Of a stretch of 64,000 nt of DNA, positions 1-8,191 are shown piece by piece. Each line of letters starts with the position of its first letter. Position 1 is the first letter of the stretch. Made by a program: the position numbers and the translations under genes. This stretch comes from Leifsonia psychrotolerans (lineage in GTDB: Bacteria > Actinomycetota > Actinomycetes > Actinomycetales > Microbacteriaceae): assembly GCF_013410665.1 (NCBI RefSeq), contig NZ_JACCFM010000001.1:124001-188000 (forward strand), in the 5' to 3' direction. Below the pieces are notes generated by a model, which saw only the letters and a program-made list of their open reading frames with translations, was not told the DNA's origin and did not search any database.

Positions 1-1318
1 CGACGATATGGCGTTGCTTCGTCACGGTGGAATGAAGAAACTCTTCACTGGCGCCTACGCGCCCTCGACCCTGGGGTCGTTTCTGCGCGCATTCACGTTC
101 GGGCACATCCGGCAGCTGGATGCTGTCGCGTCCCGTTGGCTGCGCCGCCTGGCCGAGACGGCCCCGATCGCGGCCGGCGTTGACGAGTACGCGCTCGTCG
201 ACATCGACGACACCATCAAGGAAGTCCACGGCTACCAGAAGCAGGGCTCCGGTTACGGCTACTCCGGAGTGCGCGGCCTGAACGCCCTGCTGGGCATCCT
301 CAGCACCGAAACCAGTGCGCCGATCATCGTCGGCTCACGGCTGCGCAAGGGCGCCGCGAACTCGGTGCGCGGCGCCGGGAAATTCGTCGCCGACCTCCTC
401 GCGAACGTGACCCGGCTCCGCGGAAACGGCGCCACCGGGACGGTGCTGCTGCGGGCGGACTCGGCGTTCTACGCCCACACCGTCGTGGCCGCCGCCGGGC
501 GGGCAGGCGCGAAAGTCTCGATCACGGCCCGGATGGATCCGGCGGTGAAGAAAGCGATCGGCACGATCGGCGAGGGCGCCTGGACGAGCATCGAGTACAC
601 CGACGCGATCCGCGACGAACAGACCGGAACCTGGGTGTCGTCCGCGGAAGTCGCCGAAGTACCATTTATCGCGTTCGGTTCGAAGAAGAAAGCGGACCGC
701 ATCGAGGGACGACTGGTCGTGCGGCGCATCCCCGAACTGAACAAGAAAGACCTCTCGCAGCCGACCCTGTTTGACACGCACCGTTTCCACGCGTTCTTCA
801 CCACCAGCACCCTGGACACCGTCACCGCCGACAAAACCCATCGCGCTCACGCGATCATCGAACAAGTCAACGCAGACCTGAAAGACTCCGCGCTGGCACA
901 CCTGCCCTCGGGAAAGTTCGCCGCAAACGCCGCCTGGCTGATCCTGGCCTGCATCGCTTTCAATCTCGCCCGCGCCATTGGTGCTCTCACCGGCACCGAT
1001 CTCGGGAAAGCGCGCAGCGGCACGATCCGCCGCAAACTCATCAGCGTTCCCGCCCGAATCTCAACCTCGGCCCGCCGACTCGTTCTACACCTGCCGAAGG
1101 ACTGGCCCTGGGAGAAACACTGGACCGCCGCATTCGCGGCAGCCTGCGGACCACCCGGACCCGCATCCATCTGACCACCCAGCCAAACGGCGCAAGGACA
1201 ACGTGGAACATCACCGGCAGCGAGGCCGACGCGAAGCCATGCCCAGCCCCCAAAAACAGCTCAACTCAACGTGAAATCGGAAAATCCCTCACGCTCAAAG
1301 TCGACCGGTGGATTGAGG
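1..1318 (+). mobile_element. IS1380-family insertion sequence, right part
   Basis: The left end lies outside the window. The element carries the transposase gene and about 145 bases after it. Its right end is placed at 1318, where the sequence reads ACCGGTGGATTGAGG; IS1380 ends typically start with CC(T) when read inward, which fits CCTCAATCCACCGGT on the minus strand. The neighbouring CTTA (1319-1322) would be one copy of the short target duplication and includes the stop codon of the adjacent aldo/keto reductase gene. The left terminal repeat is not visible, so the boundary is inferred. Confidence 0.7.
2..1174 (+). CDS. IS1380-family transposase, 5' truncated by window edge
   Basis: A DDE transposase. 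The frame is open to the first base of the window, and the visible protein starts inside the conserved N-terminal region, so roughly 60-80 residues are missing. Counting from the ATG at 8, the first catalytic Asp lies in VDIDDTIKEVHGYQKQG (about 65-68), the second in LLRADSAFY (Asp 151), and the Glu in HAIIEQVNADLKD (about 285). This spacing and the GYGYSGVRGLN block are typical of IS1380. No frameshift or internal stop is visible, so the enzyme may be active. Nothing but insertion-sequence sequence lies between its stop and 1318. Confidence 0.9.
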   Translation, partial: DDMALLRHGGMKKLFTGAYAPSTLGSFLRAFTFGHIRQLDAVASRWLRRLAETAPIAAGVDEYALVDIDDTIKEVHGYQKQGSGYGYSGVRGLNALLGILSTETSAPIIVGSRLRKGAANSVRGAGKFVADLLANVTRLRGNGATGTVLLRADSAFYAHTVVAAAGRAGAKVSITARMDPAVKKAIGTIGEGAWTSIEYTDAIRDEQTGTWVSSAEVAEVPFIAFGSKKKADRIEGRLVVRRIPELNKKDLSQPTLFDTHRFHAFFTTSTLDTVTADKTHRAHAIIEQVNADLKDSALAHLPSGKFAANAAWLILACIAFNLARAIGALTGTDLGKARSGTIRRKLISVPARISTSARRLVLHLPKDWPWEKHWTAAFAAACGPPGPASI

Positions 1319-1319
1319 C

Positions 1320-2144
1320 TTAGTCGACGTCGTCGGGGTTCTTGCCCGTGCGTTCGCCCGCATCGAGGTGGGCGATGCTCGCCAGATCTGCGGCATCCAG
1401 GGTGAAGTCGAAGACGTCGAAGTTCTCACGGATCCGAGAGGGAGTCGACGACTTCGGAATGACAACGTTGCCGAGCTGCAGGTGCCAGCGAATTACGACC
1501 TGCGCGGCAGATTTGCCGTACCGTGCGCCGATGGCCTCCACAGTCGGGTCGCCGATTGCCCGGCCGCGGGCCAGCGGTGACCACGCCTCGGTGCGGATGC
1601 CGTAGATCGCGTCGTACGCGCGCACGTCGTTCTGCGCGAGCCACGGATGCAACTCGACCTGGTTGATCGCCGGAACAATGTCGGTTTCGGCCAGCAACCG
1701 GTCGAGATGGTGGGGGTGAAAGTTGGAGACCCCGATGGACCGCACCCGTCCGTCGGCCTGCAACTTCTCGAGGGCACGATAGGCATCGATGTAACGGTTC
1801 TGTCGGGGCGCCGGCCAGTGGATGAGGTACAGATCGACGTAATCGAGGCCCAGCTTGGTCAGACTCTCGTCGAATGCGCGCTGCGTTTCGTCGTAGCCGT
1901 GGCGGTCGTTCCAGACCTTGGTGGTCACGAACAGCTCGGTGCGCGGCACACCTGACCGGGCGATGCCCGCGCCCACACCACTCTCGTTGTCGTAGAGGGC
2001 TGCCGTGTCGATGTGACGATAGCCGGCCTGAATGGCGGTCAGCACCGTGTCGGCGGCCTCGGCATCCGGCACCTTGTAGACGCCTAGCCCGAGTTGCGGG
2101 ATGAGCGCGTTGTCGTTCAGAGTGAGCAGCGGTGAAGTGGTCAT
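1320..2144 (-). CDS. Aldo/keto reductase (2,5-diketo-gluconate reductase type)
   Basis: A 274-residue NADPH-dependent carbonyl reductase of the AKR superfamily, cytoplasmic. The catalytic tetrad is visible: Asp46 and Tyr51 in HIDTAALYDNE, Lys76 in FVTTKVWND and His108 in LYLIHWP. The C-terminal cofactor region contains IPKSSTPSRIRENF. The start codon lies 3 bases after the stop of the upstream MFS gene, so the two are probably co-transcribed. A paralogue with the same architecture lies at 13319-14152, and both end in a similar NPDDVD/HPDEVN tail, so this gene is full length although an insertion sequence begins at its stop codon. The physiological substrate cannot be told from sequence. Confidence 0.92.
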   Translation of the reverse strand: MTTSPLLTLNDNALIPQLGLGVYKVPDAEAADTVLTAIQAGYRHIDTAALYDNESGVGAGIARSGVPRTELFVTTKVWNDRHGYDETQRAFDESLTKLGLDYVDLYLIHWPAPRQNRYIDAYRALEKLQADGRVRSIGVSNFHPHHLDRLLAETDIVPAINQVELHPWLAQNDVRAYDAIYGIRTEAWSPLARGRAIGDPTVEAIGARYGKSAAQVVIRWHLQLGNVVIPKSSTPSRIRENFDVFDFTLDAADLASIAHLDAGERTGKNPDDVD

Positions 2145-2147
2145 CGG

Positions 2148-3362
2148 TTACGAAACTACCGCCACCGGCTCGGTGTCGGGAATGGGGCTGGCGTCCCGGC
2201 CGCGCAGATCGGGGTGCCACCGTCGGCCCAGGGCGGGGATCAGGCAGCCGAGGGCCGCGAAACCTGCCGCTGCCAGGATCGCCGAGGTGGGGCCGTAGTG
2301 GTCGATCGAGAAGCCGGCGATGGCCGAGCCCAACGCGGCGCCGATCAGCTGCCCGGTTCCCACCCAGCCGTAGGCTTCTGCCGTGTCGGAGAACTTGACG
2401 CTCGCCGAGACGATGCCAAACAGCACGGCCAATGCGGGGGCGATGCCGATGCCGGCAACGAACAGAGTGGCGGAGAGCCACCAGAAGTTCAGGAAGACGC
2501 TGGCGAGGCCGATGCCGATGGTTGGAATGAGCATGCGTCCGGCCAGGGCCCACGGCCCGATCTGCATATGCCCGAAGGCGAGTCCACCCACGAGCGAACC
2601 CGCGGCGAAGACAGCCAAGACCCACCCGGAGTCGGTACTTCCGTGGCCGAAGGTGGCAACGACACCGGCTTCAACTGAGGCACACGCCGCAACCAGCATG
2701 AATCCGACCACGGTGCTGAGCAGAACAGCGGGGCGTTTCAGCACCGCGCCCAGCTTGCGCTTGCTGCGCGGAATGCGCACACGGCCGACCTCGGGGAGCA
2801 CGAGGAACCAGATGCCACCACCCACCAGGAAGGTCGCCGCGAGCAGGATGCCGGCCACGCTGCTCACCTGAATGGCCACAAAGGTGGCCACGACGGGGCC
2901 GAGCACCCAGATGATCTCTTGGGCCGAGGCATCCAGCGAGAACAGCGGTGTGAGCTGCTTCGAGTTGACCAGTTTGGGGTAGATGGTGCGCACGGCGGGT
3001 TGGATCGGGGGCATTGAAATTCCCGCGACAAACCCGACGAGCATGAGGCTGATGATCGGCATCGGGATCACGGCCATCAGCACGATCGAGGTGGCGCAGA
3101 TCGCGATGGTGAGTGAAATGACCGGACGCATTCCCCAGCGGCCCATCAGACGGCTGGTCAGCGGTCCGGCAATGGCCTGGCCGATACTCATCGCACCGAG
3201 CACAAGGCCTGCAGCGCCGTACGAGTCGTAGACCTGCTCGATGTGGATCAGAAACGCCAGCGAGAGCATCCCAAACGGGAAACGGGCCGTGAGCTGAGCC
3301 GCAATGATTCGAGCAACGCCTGGCGTTTGCAGAAGATTCCAGTAGATACCCACGATGTTCAA
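2148..3362 (-). CDS. MFS transporter
   Basis: A 404-residue membrane protein with about 12 hydrophobic segments and a short N-terminus leading into the first helix (IIAAQLTARFPFGMLSLAFLIHIEQ). The arrangement, with a central loop rich in basic residues (RVRIPRSKRKLGAVLKRP), fits a major-facilitator exporter of the drug or sugar efflux type. No substrate-specific motif was recognised. It lies upstream of the aldo/keto reductase, with a 3-base gap, on the same strand. It is divergent from the solute-binding protein gene at 3573; about 210 bases between them hold the two promoters. Confidence 0.85.
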   Translation of the reverse strand: MNIVGIYWNLLQTPGVARIIAAQLTARFPFGMLSLAFLIHIEQVYDSYGAAGLVLGAMSIGQAIAGPLTSRLMGRWGMRPVISLTIAICATSIVLMAVIPMPIISLMLVGFVAGISMPPIQPAVRTIYPKLVNSKQLTPLFSLDASAQEIIWVLGPVVATFVAIQVSSVAGILLAATFLVGGGIWFLVLPEVGRVRIPRSKRKLGAVLKRPAVLLSTVVGFMLVAACASVEAGVVATFGHGSTDSGWVLAVFAAGSLVGGLAFGHMQIGPWALAGRMLIPTIGIGLASVFLNFWWLSATLFVAGIGIAPALAVLFGIVSASVKFSDTAEAYGWVGTGQLIGAALGSAIAGFSIDHYGPTSAILAAAGFAALGCLIPALGRRWHPDLRGRDASPIPDTEPVAVVS

Positions 3363-3572
3363 GTGTATTGCCGTGCGCCGACCGCAACCGCGCCTCGGGC
3401 GGCATGTGACGATTTCGTGACAACTCGTCGACTCGGGGGGCGTTTCCGGGCCGGATAGTGGATAGTGGGTGCAAAGAATTTGCGTGAGGGTCGTGCATTA
3501 GGCTCACAGAGGTCGAACCCGTTAACGGAATTCAAAGACGAACCAGCGACTCCCGACAAAGAAGGAATAACA

Positions 3573-4475
3573 ATGCGCGCAAGATACGCACTCCCCGCTC
3601 TCGCTGCGGCCGCTGCACTGCTGCTGAGCGGTTGTGTTGACAACTCCACACCAGCCACCCCCGGGGAGTCCTCGGGCAGCTCCTCGGCCACCGCGGTTGG
3701 CAAAGACGACGCGGCTGCGGCACTGGTTCCCGCCGACATCGTCAAGCGAGGCACCCTGCTCATCGGAACGGATGCGGCGTACCCGCCGAACGAGTACAAA
3801 GACACCGATGGCAGCCCGATCGGGTGGGGCATCGAGCTCTCGAACGGCATTGCAGCCAAGCTGGGCCTGAAACCGCAGTACCAGGTCGCCAAGTTCGAGA
3901 ACATCATCCCGAGCATCACCGGCGGCAAGGTCGACATGGGCGAGTCGTCGTTCACGGACAACGTCGAGCGCGAGAAGCAGGTTGACTTCGTCAACTACTA
4001 CAACGCCGGCATCCTCTGGGCCGCCCCGGCGGGCAAGACCGTCGACCCCAACGACGCCTGTGGCCTCAAGGTTGCCGTTCAGACCGGAACCGTCGAAGAG
4101 ACCGATGAGATCCCGGCCAAGAACGAAGCCTGCACCGCAGCAGGCAAGCCGCTGATTCAGATCATGAAGTACGACGCTCAGGAAGACGCCACCAATGCCG
4201 TCGTTCTCGGCAGTGCCGACGCGCTCAGCGCCGACTCGCCTGTCACCGGCTACGCCATCTCGAAGACCGGCGGCAAGCTGGTCGCCGCCGGCAAGAGCTT
4301 CGACGTGGCGCCCTACGGCATGGCCACTCAGAAGGGTTCTGAGATGACCAAGGCCGTGCAGGCTGCTCTGCAGTCGATGGTCGATGACGGCTCCTACGGC
4401 AAGATCCTCGACACCTGGGGTGTCGCTGATGGTGGGATTGCGAAGATCACCATCAACGCAGCAGCGAACGGCTAG
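3573..4475 (+). CDS. Polar amino-acid ABC transporter, solute-binding lipoprotein
   Basis: A 300-residue extracytoplasmic solute-binding protein (SBP_bac_3 type). The ATG at 3573 is chosen over an upstream in-frame start at 3465 because it follows a GAAGGAATAAC ribosome site and starts a classic lipoprotein signal with lipobox LLLSGC (Cys21). The mature domain has the family opening GTLLIGTDAAYPPNEYKDTDGSPIGWGIEL, with GKVDMGESSFTDNVEREKQVDF further on. It is followed after 3 bases by the permease and then the ATPase, giving a complete three-gene importer. The ligand is probably an amino acid but is not determined. Confidence 0.92.
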   Translation: MRARYALPALAAAAALLLSGCVDNSTPATPGESSGSSSATAVGKDDAAAALVPADIVKRGTLLIGTDAAYPPNEYKDTDGSPIGWGIELSNGIAAKLGLKPQYQVAKFENIIPSITGGKVDMGESSFTDNVEREKQVDFVNYYNAGILWAAPAGKTVDPNDACGLKVAVQTGTVEETDEIPAKNEACTAAGKPLIQIMKYDAQEDATNAVVLGSADALSADSPVTGYAISKTGGKLVAAGKSFDVAPYGMATQKGSEMTKAVQAALQSMVDDGSYGKILDTWGVADGGIAKITINAAANG

Positions 4476-4478
4476 TCG

Positions 4479-5483
4479 ATGAGCGCTCCTGTCATGAATC
4501 GCCCGGCGGGGGAAACCCCGCCGGGCGGCTCCGGCTCGCCAGCGGCAATCAAGGCGATTCGGTTGCGCCACCCGTGGCGCAATACGTTCGCCGTGGTGCT
4601 GATCCTGATCTTCGTGCTCTTCATCATCGACGCGTCGCAACGTGAGGCCTTTGGCTGGGACTACGTCGGCAAGTATCTCTTCGACCAGCGCATCAGCCAG
4701 GCGGCGTTCGTCACCCTGCAACTGACCGTCTACTCGATGGTCATAGCCATCATTCTCGGTGTCACCCTCGCCGTGATGCGCCTCTCGCCCAACCCGGTGT
4801 TGAAGGGTGTCGCCTGGTTCTACCTCTGGGTTTTCCGGGGCACACCGGTGTACGTTCAGCTCACCTTCTGGGGCTTGATCGCGATCATCTATAAGACCAT
4901 CGACATTGGGGTCCCCTTCGCGACGCCGTGGATCTCGATCAACACGGATGCCGCGCTCAGCCCGTTCGCCCTTGCCATCATCGGCCTGGCCTTGAACGAA
5001 GCCGCCTACATGGCCGAAATCGTGCGCGCCGGCCTGCTCTCGGTCGACCGCGGCCAGGAGGAAGCATCCACGGCCCTCGGCATGAGCTGGTTCCAGACCA
5101 TGCGCCGGGTGATCTTGCCCCAGTCGATGCGCATCATCATCCCGCCGACCGGCAACGAGGTCATCTCGATGCTGAAGACGACGTCACTCGTGACGGCCGT
5201 GCCCTTCAGCTTCGATCTCTATGCCCGCGCACGCGATATTTCAGTGGAGACGTTCAACCCGATCCCGCTGCTGATCGTGGCTTCGATCTGGTACCTGTTC
5301 TTTACCTCGATTCTGATGGTGGGCCAGTACTTCTTGGAGAAGCGGTTCGCGCGCGGCGTCGGTGATCGTCGCCCCGATAAGAAGGACACCTCGGCGCTCA
5401 CCGGTACGGTTCCCGTGGCCGGCGCCGGGCAGGCGACGGTCATCATTCCACCGAGTGACGACAACGACAAAGGAAAGCGATGA
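4479..5483 (+). CDS. Polar amino-acid ABC transporter permease (HisM/GlnP family)
   Basis: A 334-residue inner-membrane permease. It has several hydrophobic helices after a 30-residue proline- and glycine-rich cytoplasmic N-terminus, and the ABC-contact EAA loop reads [21 protein letters not shown]. The C-terminus carries a charged tail of about 50 residues ([13 protein letters not shown] onward) beyond the usual family end. It lies between the binding protein (3-base gap) and the ATPase (4-base ATGA overlap). A single permease gene implies a homodimeric channel. Confidence 0.93.
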   Translation: MSAPVMNRPAGETPPGGSGSPAAIKAIRLRHPWRNTFAVVLILIFVLFIIDASQREAFGWDYVGKYLFDQRISQAAFVTLQLTVYSMVIAIILGVTLAVMRLSPNPVLKGVAWFYLWVFRGTPVYVQLTFWGLIAIIYKTIDIGVPFATPWISINTDAALSPFALAIIGLALNEAAYMAEIVRAGLLSVDRGQEEASTALGMSWFQTMRRVILPQSMRIIIPPTGNEVISMLKTTSLVTAVPFSFDLYARARDISVETFNPIPLLIVASIWYLFFTSILMVGQYFLEKRFARGVGDRRPDKKDTSALTGTVPVAGAGQATVIIPPSDDNDKGKR

Positions 5484-6280
5484 CGGACACATTCGCCACT
5501 GTTCCCGACCAGCGCACCGACGTTCCCATGGTGCTCGCCGACTGTGTGTCGAAGAGCTTCGGCTCGAACGAGGTGCTGAAGAGCATCTCGCTCGAGGTCA
5601 AGCGCGGCGAGGTGATGTGCTTGGTCGGGCCGTCGGGGTCGGGCAAGTCGACCTTCCTGCGCTGTATCAACCACCTTGAGGTGCTCTCGGCCGGTCGACT
5701 GAGCGTCGACGGCGACCTGGTCGGCTTTCGTGAGGCAAACGGCAAACTGTACGAGCTGCATCCGAAAGAGGCGGCAAAGCAGCGCCGCGAAATTGGGATG
5801 GTGTTTCAGCGCTTCAACCTGTTCCCGCACATGACGGCGCTCGAGAACGTCATGGAAGCACCGATCCGGGTGAAGGGTCTGCCCAAGGCCCAGGTCGAGA
5901 AGAGTGCACGTGATTTGCTCTCCCGGGTCGGCCTCGCCGACCGTGCAGACTACTACCCGGCACACCTCTCGGGTGGGCAGCAGCAGCGCGTCGCGATCGC
6001 CCGGGCATTGGCGATGGAGCCCAAGCTGATGCTCTTCGACGAGCCCACGAGCGCACTCGACCCCGAGCTCGTCGGTGAGGTTCTCGACGTGATGAAGGGT
6101 CTGGCGAAGTCGGGCATGACGATGATCGTCGTCACACACGAGATGGGCTTTGCTCGTGAGGTCGCCGATTCGCTCGTGTTCATGGACGGCGGAGTCGTCG
6201 TCGAGGCGGGCGATCCGCGCGAGGTGCTGTCGAACCCGCAGCACCAGCGCACGAAGGCGTTCCTCTCGAAGGTTCTCTAG
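5480..6280 (+). CDS. Polar amino-acid ABC transporter ATP-binding protein (GlnQ type)
   Basis: A 266-residue ATPase. Walker A is GPSGSGKS (50-57), the signature is LSGGQQQR (about 157), Walker B is [13 protein letters not shown], and the switch His is in VTHEMGF. Its start overlaps the permease stop by 4 bases and has an AAAGGAAAG ribosome site. It is the last gene of the importer operon; the stop is followed within 25 bases by a strong perfect hairpin that could end transcription. Confidence 0.95.
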   Translation: MTDTFATVPDQRTDVPMVLADCVSKSFGSNEVLKSISLEVKRGEVMCLVGPSGSGKSTFLRCINHLEVLSAGRLSVDGDLVGFREANGKLYELHPKEAAKQRREIGMVFQRFNLFPHMTALENVMEAPIRVKGLPKAQVEKSARDLLSRVGLADRADYYPAHLSGGQQQRVAIARALAMEPKLMLFDEPTSALDPELVGEVLDVMKGLAKSGMTMIVVTHEMGFAREVADSLVFMDGGVVVEAGDPREVLSNPQHQRTKAFLSKVL

Positions 6281-6304
6281 CCTCCGATTCGCCCGATTCC
6301 CCCT

Positions 6305-6365
6305 CGCGAGATCGGAGTCGTTGTCGTTTTCACGCGCTGATAACGACAACGACTCCGATCTCGCG
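6305..6365. terminator. Perfect 24-bp inverted repeat, probable terminator or extragenic palindrome
   Basis: The arms 6305-6328 and 6342-6365 are perfectly complementary over 24 bp with a 13-base loop. The core is GAGATCGGAGTCGTTGTCG. No T-run follows, so this is not a classic rho-independent terminator; it may be a mobile or repetitive extragenic palindrome sitting between two convergent operons. Only one copy was seen in this window. Confidence 0.7.
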
Positions 6366-6369
6366 TTCG

Positions 6370-6445
6370 GTTATAGAGGGGTTAGAGGGGTTAGAGGGGG
6401 GTTAGGGGGTTAGGGGGTTAGGGGGTTAGGGGGTTAGGGGAGGGG
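6370..6445 (+). repeat. Telomere-like G-rich tandem array (TTAGGGGG)n
   Basis: Two 9-base units TTAGAGGGG (6382 and 6391) are followed by five 8-base units TTAGGGG(G), at 6402, 6410, 6418, 6426 and 6434. At least seven runs of four or more G lie on the plus strand, enough for one or more G-quadruplexes. The array directly follows the 24-bp palindrome and runs into the 3' end of the agmatine deiminase gene, whose stop (complement of 6426-6428) is one of the repeat units. Confidence 0.9.
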
Positions 6446-7469
6446 TCTTCGCGACGGGTTGCTGCTGCGTGATGCAGTGGATGCCGCCGCCGCGCGCAAG
6501 AATGGGGCGCGCGTCGACGGTGACCACCCGGCGACCCGGGTAGGCGGCCGAGAGGATGTCGCGGGCGTGGGCATCCGCGCGTTCCTCGCCGTACCCGCAG
6601 GCGATCACGCCGTCGTTGACGACGAGGTGATTGACATAGCTCCAGTCGACGAAGCCGCGCTCGTCGCGGAGGTTCTCGGGCGCGGGCAGAGCGATGATCT
6701 GCCACTCGCGTCCCTCGGCATCCACAGTGTCTTCGAGGCAAGCTCGAATCTGACGGCTCACCTGGTAGTCGGGGTGCTCGGGGTTCTGCTGTTCGTGCAC
6801 GAGGATGGTGCCGGGGGAGGAGATCGTGGCCACCATGTCGACGTGGCCGCGTGTGCCGAGTTCTTCGTAGTCGCGAGTGAGGCCGCGGGGCAGCCAGATG
6901 ACCCTCGTCGCACCGAGCGTGCGCGTCAGCTCGGCCTCGATGCGGCGTTTGTCCGCAAACGGGTTGCGATGCGGATCGAGCTGCACGGTCTCGGTGACGA
7001 GTACGGTGCCGTCGCCATCGACATGGATGGCGCCGCCCTCATTCACGAGGAGGGACGGTACGATCTCGGCGCCCGCGAGGGTGGCGACGAACGCGGCGAG
7101 CGACTGGTCCTGTTTCCATTCCGACCAATCGGTGGCGCCCCAGCCATTGAAGATCCAGTCGATGGCACCCAGGCGACCATCGTCGCCGATGACGAACGTT
7201 GGGCCGCTGTCCCGCAGCCAGAACTCGCTGTAGGAGGCGTCGACCAGGGTGACCTCGGATGACAGGTGGCGCCGGGCATCGGCTCCGGCACTCGGGTCGA
7301 CGAGCATCGTGACGGGTTCGAACTCGGCAATCGCGTGCGCGACGGCGGACCACGCATGGCGGGCCTCCTCGGCCGATGCGGCATCCGCGCCCAATGTGTA
7401 GCCCTCTCGAGGGAAGGCCATCCAGGTACGCTGGTGTCGGGTCGTCTCGGCTGGCATTGTCCAGGACAT
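6426..7469 (-). CDS. aguA: Agmatine deiminase (peptidylarginine-deiminase family)
   Basis: A 347-residue enzyme of the guanidino-group modifying fold, expected to hydrolyse agmatine to N-carbamoylputrescine and ammonia. Conserved blocks are WLRDSGPTFV, NEGGAIHVDGDGTVLVTE, RGHVDMVATI (His) and a C-terminal GGGIHCITQQQP containing the nucleophilic Cys. An upstream in-frame ATG exists at 7493, but the ATG at 7469 is preferred because AAGAGGAG lies 5 bases before it. The last residues (PPLTP) and the stop are encoded by the G-rich array. It is divergent from a TetR regulator with a palindromic operator between them, so it is probably repressed by that regulator. Confidence 0.88.
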   Translation of the reverse strand: MSWTMPAETTRHQRTWMAFPREGYTLGADAASAEEARHAWSAVAHAIAEFEPVTMLVDPSAGADARRHLSSEVTLVDASYSEFWLRDSGPTFVIGDDGRLGAIDWIFNGWGATDWSEWKQDQSLAAFVATLAGAEIVPSLLVNEGGAIHVDGDGTVLVTETVQLDPHRNPFADKRRIEAELTRTLGATRVIWLPRGLTRDYEELGTRGHVDMVATISSPGTILVHEQQNPEHPDYQVSRQIRACLEDTVDAEGREWQIIALPAPENLRDERGFVDWSYVNHLVVNDGVIACGYGEERADAHARDILSAAYPGRRVVTVDARPILARGGGIHCITQQQPVAKTPPLTP

Positions 7470-7508
7470 GTGGCTCCTCTTCGAGTGCGTCATGCAGCAT
7501 GACTGGCT

Positions 7509-7528
7509 TATTGATCAAGTGATCAATA
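7509..7528. promoter_or_regulatory. Palindromic operator between aguA and tetR-type gene
   Basis: TATTGATCAAGTGATCAATA is a perfect 9-2-9 inverted repeat, AT-rich against a GC-rich background. It lies between the start of the agmatine deiminase gene (7469) and the TetR gene (7562). Size, symmetry and position fit a TetR-family operator controlling both directions. Confidence 0.8.
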
Positions 7529-7561
7529 CCATAGGGTCAAAGTAGAACGTGAGGGGCGATC

Positions 7562-8191
7562 GTGTCAAGTGCCAGCCACCAGCCGCGCGCCGCGCGCAAG
7601 TCGTCCGACGAGCGCGCCGCCGAGATCAAGTCCGCGGCCTGTGCGATCGCGCTCGAGCACGGGTTGAACGCCCTGACGCTGCGCGCCGTCGCCGCGCAGG
7701 TGGGGGTCACCTCCGCGTTGGTCGCCCACTATGAGCCGAACATGGAACAACTGGTCGCCTCGACTGTGACGGCGGTCGTGAACGACGAGCTCACTCGGGT
7801 CGCCCACAGCGTCGCTGCGAAGACGTCGCCCACGGCGTCACTGCGCTGCGTGATCGACACCCTGCTCGGGCCCGACACCGACGCGACGACGGCAGTCTGG
7901 CTCGATGCCTGGAGCCTCGGTCGGCGCAGCAGCGTGGTGTCGGGCGCGGTTAGAGCACAGATGGACGCGTGGCACGAGTTCGTGCTCGGAGTCGTGCAGG
8001 CGGGCCTCGATCGCGGTGAGTTTCAGACGGACCAGCCGGATGACGTGGCCTGGCAGCTGATCGGCATGATTGACGGCCTCAACGCCCAATCGTTGGTGCA
8101 CTACCGCGACGCCCACTCGCGTTCACGCCTGATCAGTCGAGCGATGGAGCACGGCCTCGGCCTGCCGACGGGCGCACTCTTCGAGGGCTAG
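7562..8191 (+). CDS. TetR/AcrR-family transcriptional regulator
   Basis: A 209-residue repressor. The N-terminal helix-turn-helix reads ALEHGLNALTLRAVAAQVGVTSALVAHYEPN (about residues 34-64), followed by an all-helical ligand domain. Start is GTG with GAGGGG 5 bases upstream. It is divergent from the agmatine deiminase gene and very probably binds the palindrome at 7509-7528, so agmatine or a polyamine is a candidate inducer (inference). Its stop TAG shares the four bases CTAG with the stop of the convergent helicase gene. Confidence 0.9.
   Translation: MSSASHQPRAARKSSDERAAEIKSAACAIALEHGLNALTLRAVAAQVGVTSALVAHYEPNMEQLVASTVTAVVNDELTRVAHSVAAKTSPTASLRCVIDTLLGPDTDATTAVWLDAWSLGRRSSVVSGAVRAQMDAWHEFVLGVVQAGLDRGEFQTDQPDDVAWQLIGMIDGLNAQSLVHYRDAHSRSRLISRAMEHGLGLPTGALFEG

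Noticed and set aside
1426..2625. A 399-codon minus-strand frame across the AKR/MFS junction
   Set aside because: Arg/Pro/Gly-rich out-of-frame shadow of two well-supported genes.
3522..4721. A long minus-strand frame opposite the amino-acid binding protein
   Set aside because: It is the antisense of a lipoprotein with clear lipobox and conserved motifs and has no recognisable domain.
8188..8191. CTAG at the TetR/HrpA junction considered as a site
   Set aside because: It is simply the two TAG stops of convergent genes overlapping.
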